Below, in pieces: positions 1 to 12,624 of a DNA stretch of 64,000 nt. Source of the DNA: Pseudocercospora fijiensis CIRAD86 (taxonomy: Eukaryota > Ascomycota > Dothideomycetes > Mycosphaerellales > Mycosphaerellaceae); contig NW_006921533.1 in assembly GCF_000340215.1 (NCBI RefSeq), forward strand, positions 3,336,273-3,400,272, in the 5' to 3' direction. Below the pieces are notes generated by a model that saw only the letters and a program-made list of their open reading frames with translations, was not told where the DNA came from and ran no database searches. Position numbers and translations under genes: made by a program. The number at the start of each line of letters is the position of its first letter. Within the stretch, counting starts at the first letter, position 1.

Positions 1-2233
1 TTAGAGGGTTAAGGATCTATTCCGCTTTGCGCCCCTTACTATTAGGCTAACTATCGAATATATAGTCGAGGTCGTCGTCGGTAAGGTGCTTATTAGTAAG
101 CTTGCCGATCTTGCTTAGTAGGACTAGGCTACGAGCCTTAAGCTTCTTAACCTAGTTCGCAAAGACCTCGGGCTAATGCATACCTTCGACAATAGTAGAG
201 CAGCTAGTCTTATCCTTAGACATAAGGCAGACCTTAATACGTAGGTAACTAGCTCCCTCGCTAGCTGCGAGCTTAACTATATCTTGTCCGAGACGAGCAG
301 ACTCCTTAGAAGGACAGTTTTTATAAGTACCGCCAACCTTAAAGAACTTAGTAGGCTTAGGGACAGAGATAAGCTTGTATATGTAATTAGGTCGAAGGGC
401 GATAGCTAAGAGCTATAGGGCAGGGTACTAGCGGACGATTTGGTTGCTTATACTATAAGTTTAAAGGGCATTACGGCCTTCTTGCTTAGACTTAGGCATC
501 GCACGCATATGCTAAAGGTATATTTCAAACTCCTCCTATATTAGGTCGATAAGGAAAGGAAGATGTGCTCTACGAGGCTCTTATAACTAACTAAAGACCT
601 AAGGGAAGATAGCATTGCTAGTCTAGCGAAAGCGGTCGAAGGAGGTGCCTTAGCTAAGGATGCCGGTAACGAACTTACTCTAGCGATCCGTTAGCGTAAG
701 GGCGCGAGTGATAGTACTAGTAGGGTTGAACGCGTAGAGTCCTAGAGATATCGGGGCGGCAACAGGGCGTCTAGGAAACTAGTTAGCATAGGCCTAATTA
801 GCCTTAAGGGCAGCGAAGGCGTCTTAATTAGGAACCTCGCGACTAATCTTTAATAGGCGACCGACGAGGACACTCGCCTTAGTACTAGTATAGAGACTAT
901 AGACCTTAGCGGCCTTCTTAATATAGTTAGCATATATAGAGAACGGCTCTTCTCCTAGCTTGCTAAGGTCGTCGAGCTATTAATAGATAGAGAGGGCGGT
1001 AGGAGCTTCGCCTATTGCGGCTTTAGGAACTATATCGATGTCGGTAATAAGGTACGCGATAGAGTCGCCCTTATAAGAACTACAAATATTCTTAGTTAAT
1101 AGGATCGGCGAGAGGCCTCTATTTCTACGCTCGCTAAAGGAGCCTTCGGAGGAGACATCCTCTAGTAGTATATCTAGTATATTAACATCCGAGTTACTAT
1201 AGTTAGTACTATAGTTAGTACTATAGTCGGTACTAGAAGGAGTGCTATACTTCTTAGTAGCCTTACGGAGGGCCTAGCGAGTATACAATACCTTCTTGCG
1301 CGCTACTTCGGCCTTAGCGCGCTCGTCTTGAACTTCTTAAGGGACCTTACGGTTGCAGGTCGAGCGACGATCTTTAGCCTGTATTTCTATAGCGAGCGCA
1401 AGACTAGTAGCCGTATCGGCCTCGGTTTCTAGGCGAAGAGCCTTACGTTTAAGGACATTAACGATAGGAGCCTCTTAACCCTTAACGATAAAGCCTATAC
1501 TATTAATACGATAGCCCTTCTCTTTTAGTAGATCCTTAGTTGTCTATACGTTGAGATCGACCTAGACAATCGCATCGTAGTGCTTCTTCTAGTAGGCTAT
1601 CGTAAAGTCGTTAAGCGTAAAGGACAAGTTAAGTAGCTGCTTGCCTACCTTCTTGCTAGCGGTAGATACGCGATAGATTATAGTGCGGGAAAGATACTCG
1701 GCGCCTTAACGACGGACCTTATACTTATTAACGAACGAAGAGACCTGCTTAGCACGCTCTTATCTACCGTAGGCGAAGTTAATAAGGCTCTTAGGAAGAC
1801 TGCTTAGTCCTCCTTAGTGTTCGAAGGCCTAGTCGAGGGTCTTAAAGCGTAAGCGAATCTAGGTGCTAGCTATCTCGAGGCTATAGACGATAGGAAAGGC
1901 TTGTTCGATATCTATATCGTTAAGAACCTCGCGCTTAAAGATACGCTTACCGATAGACTAACGCAAGTTGTTTATACCGTACGTAACTAAGACAGCAGCC
2001 TTCTTAATGTTCCTATTAATAACGCGTAGTAGGGTGCGAGCGTTCTAGATCTTCTCTTAAGGGTCTTCGAGGGCGGTAACGATCTAAAAGCAGTGCTCGA
2101 GGCTAGTTGTAGCAGCTAAGGCGCTATCGGATAGGGCTTCGATCGGAACTAGGGCAGCTAGGCTTAGGTTGATAGGGGCAGGTAGGTCGTTGCTACTACT
2201 AGCGCCTAGCGGATTCGGGGCGCTAGAAGACAT
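1..2233 (-). pseudogene. Long decayed ORF of unknown identity (cut by left edge)
   Basis: From an ATG at 2233 the minus strand reads mostly in one frame to the window edge, roughly 740 codons. It is interrupted by many TAG and TAA codons but essentially no TGA. The N-terminus is Ser/Ala/Leu rich (begins MSSSAPNPLGASSS). The middle is Lys/Arg/Glu rich and carries an acidic Ser/Asp stretch encoded around 1,150-1,250. I recognise no catalytic motif, zinc knuckle, reverse transcriptase or helicase signature. It may be an accessory ORF of a retroelement or a multicopy host gene hit by RIP. The continuous frame under saturating C-to-T change argues that it once encoded protein. Confidence 0.45.
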
Positions 2234-2641
2234 AGTCGACCGAGGCGGTTTAGAAACGAGTTTACAAAGTGTGTTCGTTGCTTAACAATAATAATTAAAG
2301 GGTTTAGATAGAAGGGGGGTTTTAGGCGGTAGCGAGTTAGTTAGTAACCGAGTAGAAGAAGGAGCTTAGGAAGCTCGCTTTAAATATAGTACGAAGGTAA
2401 CGTAGTCCGTATATTCCGCGCTAGTAAAGCAAACGGATAACGGCTGTATATAAAAGTGAAGCTATATGCGAGACTTCTTTGTTATTAGGGCAGGCTAAAG
2501 TTTGATAATCGATCTAGCTAATTGCTAGTAGCGACTACGCGCCTTTGTTAACCTTTAGCTATCGTAGATTCTCGCGCACTCGAAATGTAACTAGTTAGTT
2601 CGAGTCCTTAGCAGAAATCTATAGTAGTAAAGCTAGCGGGA

Positions 2642-3119
2642 CTAATAATATCCCCGGGGTAGCATTAGCTTTTCTCTAGAGATGCTCGGTAGCGAGAAGC
2701 AAGTCGCCTAGGCCTAGCGTAGCTAATTCGTCGGTGTATTAGCCTATAGCACTGCCGTTATAGATGTAGCATTACCTTTTACATTAGCAAGCACGTAAGG
2801 GTAGTCTATGCGTTCACTTTCTTCCTTCTTCTAAACACTAAGCTTAACAGCCTAAGGTCCCTATTCTTAGAGGCTATAGGCCTAGGTTGCTATGTCTATT
2901 TAAGAGCTAGGAAGGGAGAGGGATAGGGAACCTCCCTTTCTTAGTATCCTGCGTAACTAGTGCTAATTAGGGCAGGAATAGTCTCTAGTAGAGTATCTTA
3001 TTGTCGTTGTCACTTAAGGAAGGTTGCTAGAGTCTAGGAATCTAGAGGGAAGTAGTCCTAGAAGGGTAGAGGGGTCAGGTTCGGCTATCTTCCTAATGCT
3101 ATCCCCGGGGTATTATTAG
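2642..3119. repeat. 478-bp element bounded by inverted 27-bp ends with a CCCCGGGG core
   Basis: The left end 2642-2668 reads CTAATAATATCCCCGGGG followed by TAGCATTAG. The right end 3093-3119 is its near-perfect inverse. Between them lies about 420 bp of RIP-mutated DNA without an ORF, with an AT-rich TATA-like stretch near 2,908. It lies just beyond the 3' end of the Gypsy gag-pol frame, so it could be that element's LTR, with terminal TG/CA erased by RIP. The region upstream of gag (10,390 onward) shares only the terminal motif, so a solo LTR of another family or a non-autonomous TIR element is equally possible. Confidence 0.55.
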
Positions 3120-3387
3120 GAAAACACGCCTCGTATAGTCCTATCTAAGGAAAAACAAGAGTAAAGGAATAAAGTTATAGCAACATCTCGAAGGCAAAAG
3201 GGCAAAACAATAGACAAAGTAAAAGCAAAAGAGGGCAACAACTATAAGTATTAATACTATAGGAACAAGCAGTAAGGACTAAAGCTACAGGGCGGTACTA
3301 CATTAACAGCGCGGAGAACGATTAATAAGAGCAAGGAAGTAACGTAGCAGAGGTAGATAGAGGTAAGGAAGAGCAAGCAATCATTTA

Positions 3388-6300
3388 GTCTCGGGATCTA
3401 GCTATAATTCTAGGCGGTCTTCGTCGCTAGACTAGTCGAGCTCCTCCTCGGAGTTAGAGTTAGATAGCTAGAAGTCTAGTTTACTATCGGAATCAATATC
3501 GGAAATGCTCTGCGCGCAATTAATACGTATATAACCCTCCCTTTGTTTATAAGTTATTCCTAATAGCTTACTAAGATGTATCTAGGGATGCGTATAGTTA
3601 TCGGGTAGAATAGGATCTATAATCGCGGTAGGATCCTCCTCTCGATAGGCATCTAAGGTCGGTAGAGGGTCTATAGAGGCATTAACTTCCTCCTCGGTCG
3701 GGGGAGGACGGGTAGGCTCTCTTAACTCGACGACCTTCTTTAGGTTGGCCCGGAGGTGCGAGTGCTTCAAGGTAGCACTATTAAGTTCCTAAAGTCGATA
3801 CGTAGAACTATCGTAAAGGACCTCCTACACTCTATAAGGCCCTTTCTATTTAAAGGCTAGCTTGTAGGAGTAACTATACTCTAACTCGGACCGGTATAGG
3901 AGAACTATATCGCTAACCTTTAGAGGCTCCTAATCAATAGCATTATAGTTATTAAAATACTGCTTAGCCTCTTTACGGAGGCGCCGTTGTCGAGCAAGAC
4001 CCTCTTAAGAAGTAGTAGTTATATCCTTAAGAGCCTTAGCGCGTAGGGCAAGGAGATCCGCTCTAGTACGAACAGACCCCTAATCGTAAACGCTATACGT
4101 ACGATAGGACAACTTAATAGGAAGAACGGCGTCCCTCCTAATTATAAGCTCTACTAGCGTAAGTCTAGTCGTATCGATAATAGTAGTTCGATCTGCCTAG
4201 AGAAGGGCTAGGACCCGGGTAGAGATAGGAACCGACCTGTCCCCTCTATTAGTTATCTTAGACAGGGTATCAATCAAAGACCGATAGCTACGTTCAATAA
4301 TAGCATTCGACTAGGGATAGTACAGGGAGATGCGAACGTTTTTCGCCCTATACGAAACAAGCAGCGCTTAAACTTCTTTAGCTATATTGTTCGTAGCGTT
4401 GTCTAAGATAATCTCGTAAGGTGTTCCCTAGCGGCAAAACAGATCTTTGAACAGGAAGGTAGCTATATTACGAGCATTAATAGCGCCGTAGCCCTTATAG
4501 AAATGATAGGCCTCCGGCTATCGAGAAAGACCCTCCCGAATAATATACAAGCTGTTATTGCGACTAAGATAGACCCTATCGCTATACTATCGTTCTCCGA
4601 CTAATTAGGTAGCAGGAATACGCAGTTCCCCTAGACGTCGGTAGCTATTCCTAAAATTGTACTTAGGACAGCTCTTATAGTAGCGGGAGACATTAGCCTA
4701 TACGCTATCCTACTAGTAGCGCCGACGAAGGACATCGAAGGTGCCCTCCGCCGCCCGGTAGCCGAGCTTATCGTAAACGGAACGAAGGATCTCTTGTCGG
4801 GCTACTAGGTCGTTAATAATACGCTAGAGAGGCGCATTAACTATCGCTTGTCGCTAAAGGATTCGATCTTTAACTAGGAATCGTCGAGAATAGCGAATAA
4901 CCCGACGGTATTAACTCTTTAATAGGCTAGGCGCTTTCTTCGTATAGGTTAGGAAGTAGGCGATATAATAGGAGTCGTCGGAGTAGACCCTATTAAGGAT
5001 ATTATCCCTCTCTAGTTCATCCGCCTTAGCTTTAGCCTAGTCGTTATCGTTAGTAGTAGGGCTCTCGTCGGGCTAGTTACTAGGTTAGTCGCTAGGTTAG
5101 TCGTCGGCAGCAGGCCTAGTAATCGCTAGTATAGCATTAATATAGAAGGCAGCGAAGAAGGTACGGTTAATTACCGTATCGATATCCTCTTCGTCTATTA
5201 TCTCGGCGATGTCCTCTTCTATAGCGGGCCTTCTAGAAAGGCTATCCGGTCTAGTATGCTTCTTGCTAGGAACGTAGAAGACATCGAAATCAAACAAATA
5301 GATCTAGGCAACCTACCGAGCTATCGTAGAGTTTGGTAGGTCGGAGGCTACACGGTTAAGTTAATAGACTAGCGTCTAAGCATCGATTTCTAAGCGAAAG
5401 AATATACTAAAGAGCTATAGTCGGAACTTCTTTAGAGCCTTATAGACTCTAAGGCATTCTCGCTTGCTAGTATCGTATCGGGCCTCGATCGGTTTCTATA
5501 GTCCGGAGTCGTACCTAATAGGATAACGCAAGGATAGCTCCTTACGGTTATACTGTATTAGTATCTCGCTATAGCCTTCCCCGCTCGAGTCGATAGTAAC
5601 AATTATTAAACCCGTACCCTCTAAGTAGTTAATAGATATTAGGGCAGGTATACTAACGAGCGCCTTAGTTACCGTATCCTTAGCCGCTTAGTAAACGGAG
5701 GTCCATTCGAACTTAGCATCCTTCTTAAGCAAGGCGTATAAGGGCTTGTATACTAATGCAAAGTTCTCGACCTAGATACGGAAGTAGGAGACTACTCTAA
5801 GCTAGGTTCGGACATCCTTCTAACAGGTAGGATCCGGCTAGGACACTATCTTTAGGACCCGTGTATTATTAGGATAGCGGCCGTTCTTATTAGTTACAAA
5901 CCCGACAATGTTTATTCGTTTGTATAGGAGCTAAAGCTTTTCCCTATATACCGTTAGGTTAGCTCGCTCTAGGTCGTAGAGGATACCATCGAGGTTCTAA
6001 ATGTATTTGAGAAAGAACCTACGGATACTAGGCTCTACTTCTTTATTATCGTACTTGGTTTTAGGGCCCTTAATACCGATATCGTCGAGGAAAGGCATCG
6101 CTATATAGGAGATATAGGCCGCGAGGACTTGGTTTATAATACGAACGAACTAGGCTACTAAGTTAGTTGCCCCTTAGGGGAGGGTAGTTTGTCTATACAG
6201 CCTAAGAGATGTCTCGAAACTAGTAAGGTCGCGGCTGTTAGGGTAGAGAGGGATCTAGTCGTAGCCCGAGAAAACATTAACTAGTAAGGCTACAATATAG

Positions 6301-9300
6301 TTAGCAAAAGCTTCCGAGAACCTATTAGTCTCCGGAGGAAGGTTAGCATCTCTAATCGTAACTACGTTAAACTTTTGTATAGCGTTAATTAGACGGTACT
6401 TCTTTAGTTCCCTAGGAGCTGTCTTCTTCTAAACTAGGAAGTATAGATTGCGATACGAGGTATAGGAAGGTTCCAAGGTGCTAGCCTTTATACGCTGTCG
6501 TATTATATCCTTAACTATACCTCGCAGGCTTAGGTTTAGCTTGAAACCTAGGTAGGCCTAAGGCTTATGTTCGATCGTTCGGATCTTCTACGGAGGGGCA
6601 ACCTCCGGATTTATTCTGCCTAGGTAAGTGAAATCATATGCTAATACGGCCTCGCGATTGTATAGAAGCTCGTATAGCAAATCTAGTTTACGATCCGAAA
6701 GCTCGATGCTAGGTTTAATTTTCGCAAGCCTCTCCTCTATTAGCCTTAACCCCCTAGGGATAGTAGAAAACTTTTTAGTAATATACTTCTAATCGTACGG
6801 ACTATCCCTAGGTAGTAGTGTCGCCTCCTAATTAAGGCACTTTTATCGCTAGTTAGGATTCCCGCTAGGATTAGATCTATCGGTAATGTGTACGCTACCC
6901 TTTATAGGCTTGATCTTATTAGCTACCCTCTTGTATAGGGTATATACACCAATCGATTGTCGAATCCGAGCTCGCTCTCTTTGTCGCTAGGCCTAGAGAT
7001 TAGCGCAATAAAATAGCGCGTAAACCTCTTTAGAAGTTTCCTTAAGTCGATAGGTGTATAACTAGTAGTCCTAATTTATAACGCCGGCGAAAACGTTAGA
7101 TTCGTAATAACACCCCCGGGGTAGCATTAGACTCGCGCTCTAATTAGTTATTTCGGGTAGACCCGCGTCTAGTAGTAATACCTCCGGCGACGACGCATAA
7201 GCTAGCATTATTACCTTAACTCGTGCTTTAGGTAGTCGTTGTATTATGCTCGCTATCGCTTCGAGCACTCGTCTTCTTAGTATAGAGCCTAGAAACTTGC
7301 CTTAACGTACGGAGCGGCGCACTTCTAGAAATGACCTATTTAAGCTATACTAACTTATAGCGCAGATTGCCGGTCTTATAACCGCGCCGTAGCGTTTCCC
7401 GAAGACCGTCTAGAAGCAGCAAGGATATCCTCGTAGGATTTGCAGCTGTGTTGCCGACATAACTAGTAAACACGACTCGGTTGCCCTTCTAGTTAGCGAT
7501 AGTTCCCTCCTAGGAGCTATCGTCGCAGTTGCGCTAGACACTACGAGTTATACGAGACTATAGCCGACCTAGAATAATTAGCATGTTTAGGTCGGCGGCA
7601 ATCTAGAAGGTAAAGGAAAAGCATATACCGAAAGCGTCTACTATAACATTATAGCAGGCACCTACTAGCGCAACCTCCCTATTTACTCCCTATATACTAA
7701 GGGAAATGTCTCTATTTATTAGTAGTCTAAGCTGTTTAGCCTAGCGCTTACTTATAATAAGTAACTCTAAACTATTATTAAGCATTGCTAGCATCTATTA
7801 ACTATAGCTCCCGATAGTAACCTAAATATAGATAGTAGGGACGACGGCGAAGGAACGGGTAACTGCGGAAAGGTCTACATTATTAGGGATAGAGTAAAGT
7901 TCTTTAGGTCGAGGAGGTCCTACTCGACCGATTTGTTAGCTAGTAAACCGGATAGCCTTAATAGAGACTGAAACTAGAGCAGAGTCGGGATCATTACTAT
8001 CCCCTCGGCCTATCTCCTTAACTCCCTCTTCGTTAGTATTATCGATAGTCTCTTAGTTCTCGTAGGTTACCGATTCGCCTTCTACTAACTCTTAGGCACC
8101 TGAAAATTCAGGAAGGAACTATAGGGAAGAGACGTCGATATAGTCTTCTCGTCCCTATTTCCTTCGGAGGGCAGCGAGGTCTTTTATAAAGGTAGCATCG
8201 TTAGGGATTCGGCTCTAGAACAGGTTAGTAGGTAAACCGTATGCTAGTAGCTCTCCTATAGACACATTAGACTTAAGGTCTAGGAACTATAAAGCCTAGA
8301 AGAGAGCGTTTACCTTTGTGTCTAAGGAGTTAGCTAGGCTAGTACTATACTTTTTTATATATCTATTAAAGCGAAAGCTCTTTAGGTCGGATGACTTCTG
8401 TTTATAGGCAGGTAGGTTAGCTAGGCCTAGGGTACTACTAATGTCGGTAGTAACATCCTCTATATCGACCTCTAGAGTCTCTAGGACGACTAGGCTTTCT
8501 ATAGGTAGGGTGCTAGGGGCGGTGCTAGGTGCGGTGCTAGATCGGGCAGCGCGGTCTGTAGCTGTCTAGAGAGTCTTAGTTTTAGCGGTTAACTCTCGCT
8601 ATTGCTTAGCCTTGTCGGCCGCCTTGTTCTTTAGTACCCTAGTAGGGGCTGCCGCACTAGGGCGAGTAGGGTTCTAAGGGCTCTTGCCCTTGCTTTAGGA
8701 CTAGGTCTAAGACCGTATAGTAGCGTAGACATCTATACTGTTCTTAGTAACCGCGTAAATATTAGTAACTACGTCCGGATCCTAAGAAACAAAGTTGACT
8801 TTAACAGGCTTAGTAGTACCGTTACTGCTTCGCTCCTTAACCTGTTTTGCCCTAACCTTCTGAGTTTCTCGTTTAGTAATAGCGGCGAGGGTACTGTTCC
8901 TAGTGTCCTCAAACTCGATCTTGCCGCTGTACTTCTTTTCTAGAAGGGTCTTTAGCTAAGGTAGCTTCGGGGCTCTCCGATCCTATTCGAAATCAATCTT
9001 GTCGCTAGTGTCTATATAGTAGAATCGGCCATTTACTTGCATAATAAGCTTCCTTTTAAGAAGCTCTTTCTAGATAGGGTAGGACGATTAGACATATTTG
9101 AACCCGCTATATATCTAGCACTTGCTATCTAAGTTAGAATAGATCTTCCGTATAGCGTAGACATCTACTAAAGGGGCTTTAGGGTAGTTAGGATCTGAAA
9201 CCTAGTAGACTAGTAGTATATCCCCTAGTGTAGTAGCATTAATGACCTCCCTAACTCGCTGCAATGCTTTCGCATTTAGGTTTAGCTAGGCTAGGGATTT

Positions 9301-10240
9301 AGCTAAGTCCGCGATATCCTAAGAGTGCTTAGTAATAGTAGGAGTTACGGTCTTAGGACTACTTTGCGATTTAGGAAGGAACTTGGGTCCCTTGCTTACT
9401 AAGGCTTCTTTCCTAACCTACGCTAGGTTATTCCGGTCTTCGCCGTAGATAAACTTCCTCGTATCGGCTATGCTATTAATGTCGGCCTTAATATACACTA
9501 GGACCTCTTTATATTTCCTAAAACTCTTAGGATCGGACTCGCTAAGCTTGCAGCGACGGAAGATACGCTAAGCTATAGGCTACGGCAACCCCTAGAGGAG
9601 CAGCCTTGTTCTCTAAGAGTTTTCGAGATTACTCTATTCGATGCTATCCGCTAACTCGACAAACTCGCGGACATACCCCTTTAGGTCGTTATCCTTAGTG
9701 CGCCTTACTAAGTAGAGGGACTCGAGCTACATACGACTGCCTTTAATACGACGGCTATCGCGCTCCCGATACTCCCTTATAAAGGCTACCTTGAAGGTCT
9801 CCTAGTTAGTATTAGACTTGTCGTCCTTTTCTAGGTAGCTAACTAGGGTTTTAAGGGTTCGGTAAAGCTTAGAGGAGGTAGTCCTCGTAAAGGACCGAAT
9901 CTTATACTAGTCGGATTCTCTATCGAGCTCGTAATTAACTAAGCCTTCCTTAAAGCGCTTAATATATGCTATAGCGTTCTACCCTTCGAACAGGGGATTT
10001 GCCCTGCTCCCTAGCTCTAGCGGGCGACGCTTGTTTTAACGGAGAAGCTTAGTTTGCTTCTCTATTATTTTTATAAGGACAGTATAGAGCGCCTCTAGCG
10101 TAGAGGGCGTAGGAGGCTTACTTATATTGACTAGTCGCCGCCTGATTTCTTCGTTGATAGGATTAGGGGCGTTTTCGGATTTAGAGGATTCCGCTAATTC
10201 TCGATGTTCGTTTTCGCTAGAGCTAGAGCTTATTCGATTG
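3388..10240 (-). pseudogene. Gypsy (Metaviridae) gag-pol remnant, RIP-inactivated
   Basis: Read on minus from about 10,240, the gag region (about 10,240-9,300) contains a typical capsid-like stretch (LKGYVREFVELADSI). An aspartic-protease-like region follows around 7,900-7,550. The reverse transcriptase has the active-site box FLDDIGIKGPK, with FLDD at 6081-6092. RNase H ends with the classic Gypsy tail around 5,300-5,230 (DSLSRRP). The integrase core spans about 4,880-4,180, with its C-terminal region running to about 3,390. The order gag-PR-RT-RH-IN is that of Gypsy elements. Stops are numerous and almost all TAG or TAA at positions where Gln or Trp is expected, so it is dead. LTRs could not be paired confidently. 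Confidence 0.85.
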
Positions 10241-10261
10241 TTGTAAAATGGTTGAAATAGT

Positions 10262-10306
10262 TGAAATAGAATGCTATATAAAGTTAAAATAGAATGCTAT
10301 ATGAAT
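10262..10306. repeat. Short direct repeat in presumed Gypsy leader
   Basis: The string AAATAGAATGCTATAT occurs twice within 45 bp just upstream (minus-strand sense) of the gag frame. It would lie in the untranslated leader of the element. No function can be assigned. Confidence 0.5.
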
Positions 10307-10384
10307 GTGTTTTTAGTGACTTTAGTCTGTTTAGTTTGTTGTAATATTGCTGTACGAGAGAGTAGTGTATTAGGCTATTTCTCC

Positions 10385-10411
10385 TAGTATTACCCCCGGG
10401 GTAGCATTAGG
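10385..10411. repeat. Copy of the CCCCGGGGTAGCATTAG terminal motif
   Basis: This matches the terminal motif of the 2642-3119 element and lies upstream of the Gypsy gag frame, where a 5' LTR would end. Sequence beyond it (10,412 onward) does not resemble 2669-3092. A further copy lies at about 7,109-7,130 inside the pol frame. Confidence 0.5.
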
Positions 10412-12624
10412 ATTTAGCCTCCTAGGGGTCGCCTAACTACCTCTAGGAGCTAAGTTTAGTAGATTTTGGACAAAAGCCGCTCGGAGGGAGAGACTGCAAT
10501 CTCTATTTATACCTAGATCCTAGAAACTAGCTTGTATCTCCTTTAGCTAGGCAGGGGGGCGGTAGCCTTCTTTTTCTAGTAGAAGGCTAAGTACTGTCTA
10601 AGCGAGGCTACGAATCTAGGAACGCCCTACCCGATCAATAGGGGACTCCCCGGCTATCCGACCTACAATCCGTATTTGCTATCAATTGATAGTCTTAGCA
10701 AACTAAGCAAGGCCGATAGGTGATTAGTCTATCTCCTCCTTAGGCGGGGCTCATCTCGAGCAAGCGGTGCTAAATAGGTCTTCGACCCGGAGCCGAGTCC
10801 TTAGAAGCTAGCTATAGCTATAGACTAGGCCCTAAGCTGTAACAGTCCTAAGGGTTTGTAGCTTTTCGGGGTTAAAGCGATGCCCTCGTTAAGAGGTTTC
10901 TCTGCTTGTCGTAATAGCCCCTTAAGATACTTCGGTATCGTCCGTACCGTAGGCTCTTATCGTGCCCTCGCTTTAGTTATAGCTATTCGTGCCTAGAGAC
11001 TACCTTTAATATACCCGAACCTATTAGATATAAAGAGATAGCCCCACCTTCGGCTCTAATAAAGGACGGAAGCTAAAACTACTACTACTACTAGTAGTAA
11101 TGGTATAGGCTACCGAGGGTAACATAACCTATAGCAATATAGGCAGCTACGTTTAGCATAATAGGATAACAAGACGGTTACTTAGGCTAGTAACTAGAGC
11201 CCTGCAATATAGGCATTGTAGAAGTGTAACCTAAACAATGTACTATACGAGGTTAGTGCTCTATCTATAATATAGAAGGAGGCCTCTTATATAGGCTCAA
11301 AACTCAGCCTAGGTGTGTGGGGCCGGTTACTAGCCAATAATGCCCTACTTCGTACTATTCTAGCAAATCGTCGATAAAGGAGATAGTTAGGTTAAGGGTC
11401 TCGAAGGTGCTATCTAGCTTACTAGCTAACTAGTTAGAGGGATTAAGACTATCGTGTCTAGCCTTATACTAATAACTAATATAGCGCTACTCGTATATCC
11501 GCTCGCTTTCCGCTATATCTTCCTAGAAGTCTAAGAGGAATTGCTTTAAATACTAACGGTCGACACCTTCCTAGTACTAGTAGGCTAGCTAGTGTTTTAG
11601 TCTATATATCTGCTTAACCTATAATTCAAGGCCTCCGAGGTTACCTAGGTACGGCTCTCGCTCTTACCGTAGCCTCTTACTACTACCTCCTATTTAGGCG
11701 CTTCGTAGAATACTCGTGTATTATATAAGAGGAAGTACGTAAAGGACTATAACTAATTAGGTTTAGCGTCGTTCCTCCTATTCTAGCGAAGCGCCTAACG
11801 ACAAACCGTTCTATCTAGGCTTAGTTGCGGTTACAGGCATACTAACTAGTACTAAATTGACTAAATAGCTTAGTAACTATACACTTTAGCGACTTTAATA
11901 TATAGAGATGCACCTAGATTTTAATAAGTATAAGAACATCGCATTTTGTAATAATACCGTCGCTTTATAAATGCAAAAGTTATAAGCTACAAACATAAAT
12001 TGCTAGTTGTAGCTATGCCGTTTACCTACCTATATTAGGTTTACTGTTATACAAACACTGCACTTCTCGAATATTTAACTAGCCGCGCCCCTTCTTTAAG
12101 ACACGCTCTATAACCTCCGCTTGTCCTTTTAACTACCTCTTGTTTGTATACTTTACCGTTGCTTAGTAGGGCAAATCCTCCTTCTAGATCTTCGACGTCT
12201 TGTATATAAAAGCAGCTACATATAAAAGCAGCACCCGCTTGCAAACTTTAAGTATGTCGTATAAGCTCCGCTTATAGTCCGTATATCCTTCTATAACTTT
12301 ATCTTTAATCTTTCTGCCGCCGCCGCCGCCGCATAGATCTATTAAATCTATTAAACTACGACGCGATAGCCGATTAGCGCTAGACTAACGACAATAGCAA
12401 ACTCGATAGTGCGCGTATACTATAGGAAGAGAAAAGCAGCGCCGCCGCTAGAAGCGCGAAGCCGAGAAGCAGGCAAGCTAGCGCAAGAAGCGACTCGAGC
12501 GACAAGAACTAGACTAAGCCTCTTTACTAGGTCGTATAGCGGTATCTCGGATACGACTAGACTTCGGTGTTCTACTAACAATACTGCCTCGCTTGTATTC
12601 CGAGTTGCCGCACTATTTCCGCCG
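10412..12624. other. RIP-mutated intervening DNA without recognisable gene
   Basis: The stretch is TA-rich throughout and no frame could be matched to a known transposon protein. A TGTAACAG string near 10,838 resembles a fungal LTR start but no partner end was found. A short GCC trinucleotide tract lies at about 12,316-12,332. A 65-codon minus-strand ORF at 12,047-12,244 has no recognisable feature and is probably chance or decayed. Confidence 0.5.
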
